From GCA-2732805 sp964516605 (GTDB taxonomy: Bacteria; Pseudomonadota; Gammaproteobacteria; Coxiellales; Coxiellaceae): DNA of 10,444 nucleotides. The notes beneath the pieces were generated by a model that was not told the DNA's origin, searched no databases, and saw only the letters and a program-made list of their open reading frames with translations. Of the stretch, positions 7,223 to 10,444 are shown piece by piece. Where the stretch lies: positions 1 to 10,444 of the forward strand of contig CAZFAA010000063.1 in the NCBI GenBank assembly GCA_964516605.1, written 5' to 3'. Both the position numbers and the translations under genes were made by a program. Within the stretch, counting starts at the first letter, position 1; each line of letters opens with the position of its first letter.

Positions 7223-7241
7223 ATATCGAGAATCCCGATAT
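7223..7241 (-). other. Small hairpin just after hflX
   Basis: ATATCG (7223-7228) and CGATAT (7236-7241) form a perfect 6-bp stem, extended by a G-U pair in RNA from the minus strand, with a 5-base loop. It starts four bases after the hflX stop. No U-run follows, so it is not a classical intrinsic terminator; it could stabilise the hflX 3' end or be a processing point between hflX and hflKC. Function is inferred only. Confidence 0.35.
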
Positions 7242-7244
7242 TTA

Positions 7245-8507
7245 TCAATGCGGCAAAATTTGAAAAAACAGCTTTTCGCGCAATCGCAATTCCAAGACCC
7301 AGCCTTCTTCGCTGACTTCCTCGCTCTGAACTAAACGCATTTTGTATAAGCGATTACGCAGCGCTGCTTGATCTGCGGTTAATTGAATCGTTTGGTGCAA
7401 CATTTTACCACCTAACAATTCACCAATCGCATCAACCAATAAATTCATACCCAAGCCAGTTTGTGCTGATACCCAGACACGATAAGGCCGTCCCGTATTA
7501 TCCCGATCCACTCGCGCTGTCGCATCGGGTAATAAGTCAATTTTGTTATACACAATCAGCTGCGGCACGTCACCTGCCCCAATTTCAGTTAAGACCGTAT
7601 TCACTTCATGTAAGGTGTCTTCATAATGTTCCGATGCACGATCCACCAAGTGAATTAATAAATCCGCTTCACGCGTTTCCTCAAGCGTTGCGCGAAAGGC
7701 AACAATCAAATCATGGGGTAAATCACGAATAAAACCGACTGTATCAGCTAGGACCACGCTATCCAATCCTTCAATAATCAGATTGCGCAGTGTCGGATCC
7801 AATGTGGCAAACAACTGGTTCTGCACATAGACTTGTGCTTTGGTCAGCAGATTAAATAGAGTCGACTTACCGGCATTGGTGTAACCAACTATAGAAACCG
7901 CTGAAATCGCAGATTTTTGACGTGCACGGCGTCCCTGTTCACGCGTTTTCAATACTTTAGCTAAACGCTTGCGAATGTTACTGATGCGCACATTAATCAA
8001 ACGCCGATCTGTTTCCAGCTGTGTTTCACCTGGCCCACGCAGTCCAATACCACCCTTTTGCCGTTCCAAATGCGTCCAGCCTCGCACCAAGCGCGTACTC
8101 ATGTGTTCAAGTTGAGCCAGTTCAACTTGCAGCTTACCCTCATAGGTACGAGCGCGCTGCGCAAAAATATCTAAAATTAATTCACTGCGTGTCACAACAC
8201 GGCAACCCAGCATATCCTCAAGGTTACGCCCTTGCGCCGGCGTTAAGTCATGATTAAAAATTACGACATCTGCTGCATGAAAATCGATCTGTTGCTTAAT
8301 TTCAGAAGCTTTACCCGAACCCACAAAATATTTCGGCTCAGGCTGATCTTTATTCGCCGCGATCACACTCAAAACGGTCAAACCTGCTGAGTTCACAAGC
8401 TCGATAAACTCTTCCAACGCCCCCGCAACCGTTTGTTTAAAGAAGTCAATATGAACCAAAATTGCTCGCTCACCGCCTTTGTGACCTTCTAAAAAAAACT
8501 CTGCCAT
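7245..8507 (-). CDS. hflX: Ribosome-associated GTPase HflX
   Basis: HflX is a translation-factor-class GTPase that binds the 50S subunit and splits or rescues stalled ribosomes under stress, notably heat. The 420 residues match the family length. The N-terminal HflX domain (about 15-195) includes KYFVGSGK (59-66), FNHDLTPAQGRNLE (84-97) and the glycine-rich GGIGLRGPGETQLE (152-165). The G domain has Walker A GYTNAGKST (208-216), switch I Thr in FATLDPT (233-239), G3 DTVGF (255-259), G4 NKID (321-324) and SA (347-348) at G5. A C-terminal domain follows (about 370-420). The start is three bases after the lolD stop, so it is probably translationally coupled; no strong Shine-Dalgarno is seen. The usual upstream neighbour hfq is absent, replaced by lolCD. 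Confidence 0.96.
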   Translation of the reverse strand: MAEFFLEGHKGGERAILVHIDFFKQTVAGALEEFIELVNSAGLTVLSVIAANKDQPEPKYFVGSGKASEIKQQIDFHAADVVIFNHDLTPAQGRNLEDMLGCRVVTRSELILDIFAQRARTYEGKLQVELAQLEHMSTRLVRGWTHLERQKGGIGLRGPGETQLETDRRLINVRISNIRKRLAKVLKTREQGRRARQKSAISAVSIVGYTNAGKSTLFNLLTKAQVYVQNQLFATLDPTLRNLIIEGLDSVVLADTVGFIRDLPHDLIVAFRATLEETREADLLIHLVDRASEHYEDTLHEVNTVLTEIGAGDVPQLIVYNKIDLLPDATARVDRDNTGRPYRVWVSAQTGLGMNLLVDAIGELLGGKMLHQTIQLTADQAALRNRLYKMRLVQSEEVSEEGWVLELRLREKLFFQILPH

Positions 8508-8510
8508 AGA

Positions 8511-9197
8511 TTATTTGAGTTCCTGTAATTGCCCGCCCACTAGCTGTAACACGCGGTCATGCTTTTTCGCTAATTCACGGTTGTGTGTCACCATAATAAA
8601 ACTCGTATTAAAATTTTTATTCAGCTCCATCATTACATGAAATACATGATCGGCTGTCTCCTGATCTAAATTACCTGTTGGCTCATCCGCAAGTACACAA
8701 GCAGGTTCCGTAACTAACGCACGTGCAATGGCAATACGTTGACGCTCACCACCAGACAATTCACCAACACGATGCATCAAGCGATTTTTAAGCCCAACCT
8801 GCTCAATTAAAACAGACGCTTTAGCTTGTGCAGCACGATGTGACAAGCCACGAATTAATAGAGGCATCGCGACATTTTCCAGCGCATTAAATTCGGGTAA
8901 CAAATGATGAAATTGATAAATAAATCCAATCTGTTGGTTGCGAAACGTGCAGCGCTCATTTTCACTCATAGACAGCATGTTGCGTCCTGAAATAAGCACC
9001 TCTCCACTGGTGGGCTGATCCAATCCACCCAAAATTTGCAGTAAAGTTGTTTTGCCGCTGCCGGATGCACCAATGACCGACACACATTCACCCATCTTTA
9101 CATTGAGCGCAATATTTTTTAACACTTCAATTTTCGAATTCACATCGACATAAACTTTCGACACACTGTGACAATGCAGTACAAACTGATTACTCAT
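8511..9197 (-). CDS. lolD: Lipoprotein-releasing ABC transporter ATPase LolD
   Basis: LolD powers extraction of outer-membrane lipoproteins from the inner membrane and their transfer to LolA. The frame is open further upstream (to 9257), but I choose the ATG at 9197: it gives 228 residues, the family length, begins MSNQFVLHC right before the ABC fold, and has GGAGG nine bases upstream. ABC motifs are complete: Walker A GASGSGKT (43-50), Q-loop Gln95 in YQFHHLLPEF, signature LSGGERQR (147-154), Walker B VLADEP (168-173) and the LolD/MacB-type TGNLD, with switch His205. The YQFHHLLPEF segment is characteristic of LolD. It overlaps the end of lolC by 8 bases (ATGAGTAA), implying coupled translation, and is followed after three bases by hflX. 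Confidence 0.96.
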   Translation of the reverse strand: MSNQFVLHCHSVSKVYVDVNSKIEVLKNIALNVKMGECVSVIGASGSGKTTLLQILGGLDQPTSGEVLISGRNMLSMSENERCTFRNQQIGFIYQFHHLLPEFNALENVAMPLLIRGLSHRAAQAKASVLIEQVGLKNRLMHRVGELSGGERQRIAIARALVTEPACVLADEPTGNLDQETADHVFHVMMELNKNFNTSFIMVTHNRELAKKHDRVLQLVGGQLQELK

Positions 9198-10443
9198 AAC
9201 GTAATGCCTCCGCCGGCTGGGTACGAAAAGCAAGCCACGCTGGATACAATGCTGCAATTAAACTTAAAACAATCGCCACCAGTGAAACAATCACTACATC
9301 ACCGAGCTCAATCTTAGACGGTAAGTAATCAACGAAAAATACAGACTCTTGCAAAAGTTTTACATGAAATGTCGCTTGATACCAATTGACTATGGCCGTG
9401 GCATAGTGCGCCAACAGTAATCCACCTACCAAACCAATCAGCGTGCCAATCACGCCCACTATTAAACCTTGCACAATAAACGTACGTAAAATCGTCGCCG
9501 GTTTTGCACCCAAGGTGCGTAAAATCGCAATATCCGCACGCTTATCATTCACAACCATCACCAGTGTCGCAACCAAATTAAATGCCGCTACAGCAATAAT
9601 CAGTAATAAAATCACAAATAAAATCGTCTTTTCCATGTAAATTGCCTGAAAAAAAGCGCCATTGGTTTGCGTCCAATTGGTAACTGTAAAATTAGACGGT
9701 AAACGTTGCTGAATCAGCTCACCCACCGTTGCAACTGCATACATATCATCTAAATTGACATCCAATCCATTCGTACCTTGACCAGGTGGAAAAATACGCA
9801 TCGCATCAGGCATGGCCACAAACGCATACGCTAAATCAAATGCAAATGCATCGCTACCGTGAAAAATACCACTGACCGTAAAACGCCGATAACGTGGAAA
9901 TACACCAGCTAATGACTCACTCATGCCAGGAGTAAATAAGGTAATTTTATCGCCAATCGTTACATTCAAATCATCCGCTAAGGTTTTACCGATGATAATA
10001 TTAAATGCACCAGCTGTTGCAATGCTATCCAGACTTCCCGCTACCATTTTTTGCGATAACTTTGATACTTGGTTTTCTTGACTCGGTAGAATACCCTTAA
10101 CATCAAGACCATATACCTGACCGTCTTTCATGATAATCGCTTTACCACTGGCAAATGGCGCTACACCAGTGACTCGTGGAATTTGGCTGATTTGTTTTGC
10201 CATATCCTGCCAGCTGCCCTGAATATCGCTGCCTGTCAAAACTTGAATTTGTGGAATGAGCGCAAAAAAACGCGACTTAATTTGATCGTTAAAACCGTTC
10301 ATCACGGATAAAGCCGTAATCAGCACCATCACACCTAATGCAATACCGAGCATCGATGCCAATGAAATAAACGATACAAAGCCATTGCGCTTTTTAGCAC
10401 GGGTATAGCGCAGACCAATATAAAATGCTAATGATTTAAACAT
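9190..10443 (-). CDS. lolC: Lipoprotein-releasing transporter permease, LolC/LolE (LolF-like) family
   Basis: This is the membrane subunit that works with LolD to release lipoproteins to LolA. The 417 residues have the family topology: a cytoplasmic start LAFYIGLRYTRAKKRNGF, TM1 at about 24-48, a large periplasmic domain (about 49-272), TM2 at 273-297, then TM3 at 322-346 and TM4 at 382-404, ending PAWLAFRTQPAEALRYE. ALSVMNGFNDQI after TM1 and NDKRADIAILRTLGA after TM2 (the coupling region contacting LolD) are typical. The ATG lies one base from the window edge, so upstream signals are not visible, but the N-terminus aligns with family starts and the gene looks complete. LolC, LolE and the single-subunit LolF cannot be separated with confidence here; a second permease could lie just outside the window. 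Confidence 0.9.
   Translation of the reverse strand: MFKSLAFYIGLRYTRAKKRNGFVSFISLASMLGIALGVMVLITALSVMNGFNDQIKSRFFALIPQIQVLTGSDIQGSWQDMAKQISQIPRVTGVAPFASGKAIIMKDGQVYGLDVKGILPSQENQVSKLSQKMVAGSLDSIATAGAFNIIIGKTLADDLNVTIGDKITLFTPGMSESLAGVFPRYRRFTVSGIFHGSDAFAFDLAYAFVAMPDAMRIFPPGQGTNGLDVNLDDMYAVATVGELIQQRLPSNFTVTNWTQTNGAFFQAIYMEKTILFVILLLIIAVAAFNLVATLVMVVNDKRADIAILRTLGAKPATILRTFIVQGLIVGVIGTLIGLVGGLLLAHYATAIVNWYQATFHVKLLQESVFFVDYLPSKIELGDVVIVSLVAIVLSLIAALYPAWLAFRTQPAEALRYE
9207..9211 (-). promoter_or_regulatory. Ribosome binding site of lolD inside lolC
   Basis: GGAGG within the last codons of lolC lies nine bases before the ATG at 9197 and supports this start over the upstream ATG at 9257, which would place 20 non-conserved residues ahead of the ABC domain and overlap lolC by 68 bases. 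Confidence 0.75.
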
Positions 10444-10444
10444 A

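Noticed and set aside
9198..9257. Upstream ATG extending LolD by 20 residues
   Set aside because: The extra residues are unlike any LolD N-terminus, the overlap with lolC would be 68 bases, and GGAGG at 9207-9211 fits the ATG at 9197.
1..10444. Mobile element, CRISPR array, phage or defence island
   Set aside because: No transposase, integrase, regular repeats, or defence-family motifs were seen; every sizeable gene is a recognisable housekeeping or envelope gene.

Overview
The window looks like a housekeeping stretch of a gammaproteobacterial chromosome with modest GC content (low forties percent by eye). The evidence is the hflX-hflK-hflC-purA gene order, the Lol lipoprotein-export genes, an RlpA/SPOR protein and a family C uracil-DNA glycosylase, all with gammaproteobacterial-looking sequences. 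The genus cannot be fixed from the sequence alone. The AT-lean composition and the mixture of neighbours would fit Legionellales or a related lineage, but this is a weak inference. I see no insertion sequence, integrase, phage gene, CRISPR array, toxin-antitoxin pair or other accessory cargo.

Plus-strand half (1-2229): the 3' part of an rlpA-like gene (septal/peptidoglycan protein with a SPOR domain), then ung (uracil-DNA glycosylase), then tRNA-Leu(CAG) with a candidate promoter, and only 20 bases later def (a peptide deformylase with an unusual motif 1). Minus-strand half (2285-10443), read in its own direction: lolC/E-lolD (ABC machinery releasing lipoproteins from the inner membrane), hflX (ribosome-associated GTPase), hflK and hflC (SPFH membrane complex that modulates the FtsH protease), a 227-base spacer with a purA promoter, purA (adenylosuccinate synthetase), and a secreted SH3b-NlpC/P60 peptidoglycan hydrolase. 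The two halves converge at 2230-2284, where no clear terminator hairpin is visible.

The minus-strand genes are tightly packed: lolC and lolD overlap by 8 bases, lolD-hflX are 3 bases apart, hflX-hflK 84, hflK-hflC 2, and purA-hydrolase 18. This suggests one or two long operons joining envelope biogenesis, membrane-protein quality control and purine synthesis. Compared with the common gammaproteobacterial order hfq-hflX-hflK-hflC-purA, the position of hfq is occupied here by lolCD.

I did not find a convincing undescribed system. The points most worth a second look are substitutions at conserved positions in the deformylase and RlpA, the tRNA-def arrangement, the lolCD/hfl junction, the cell-wall hydrolase after purA, and the spacer upstream of purA.
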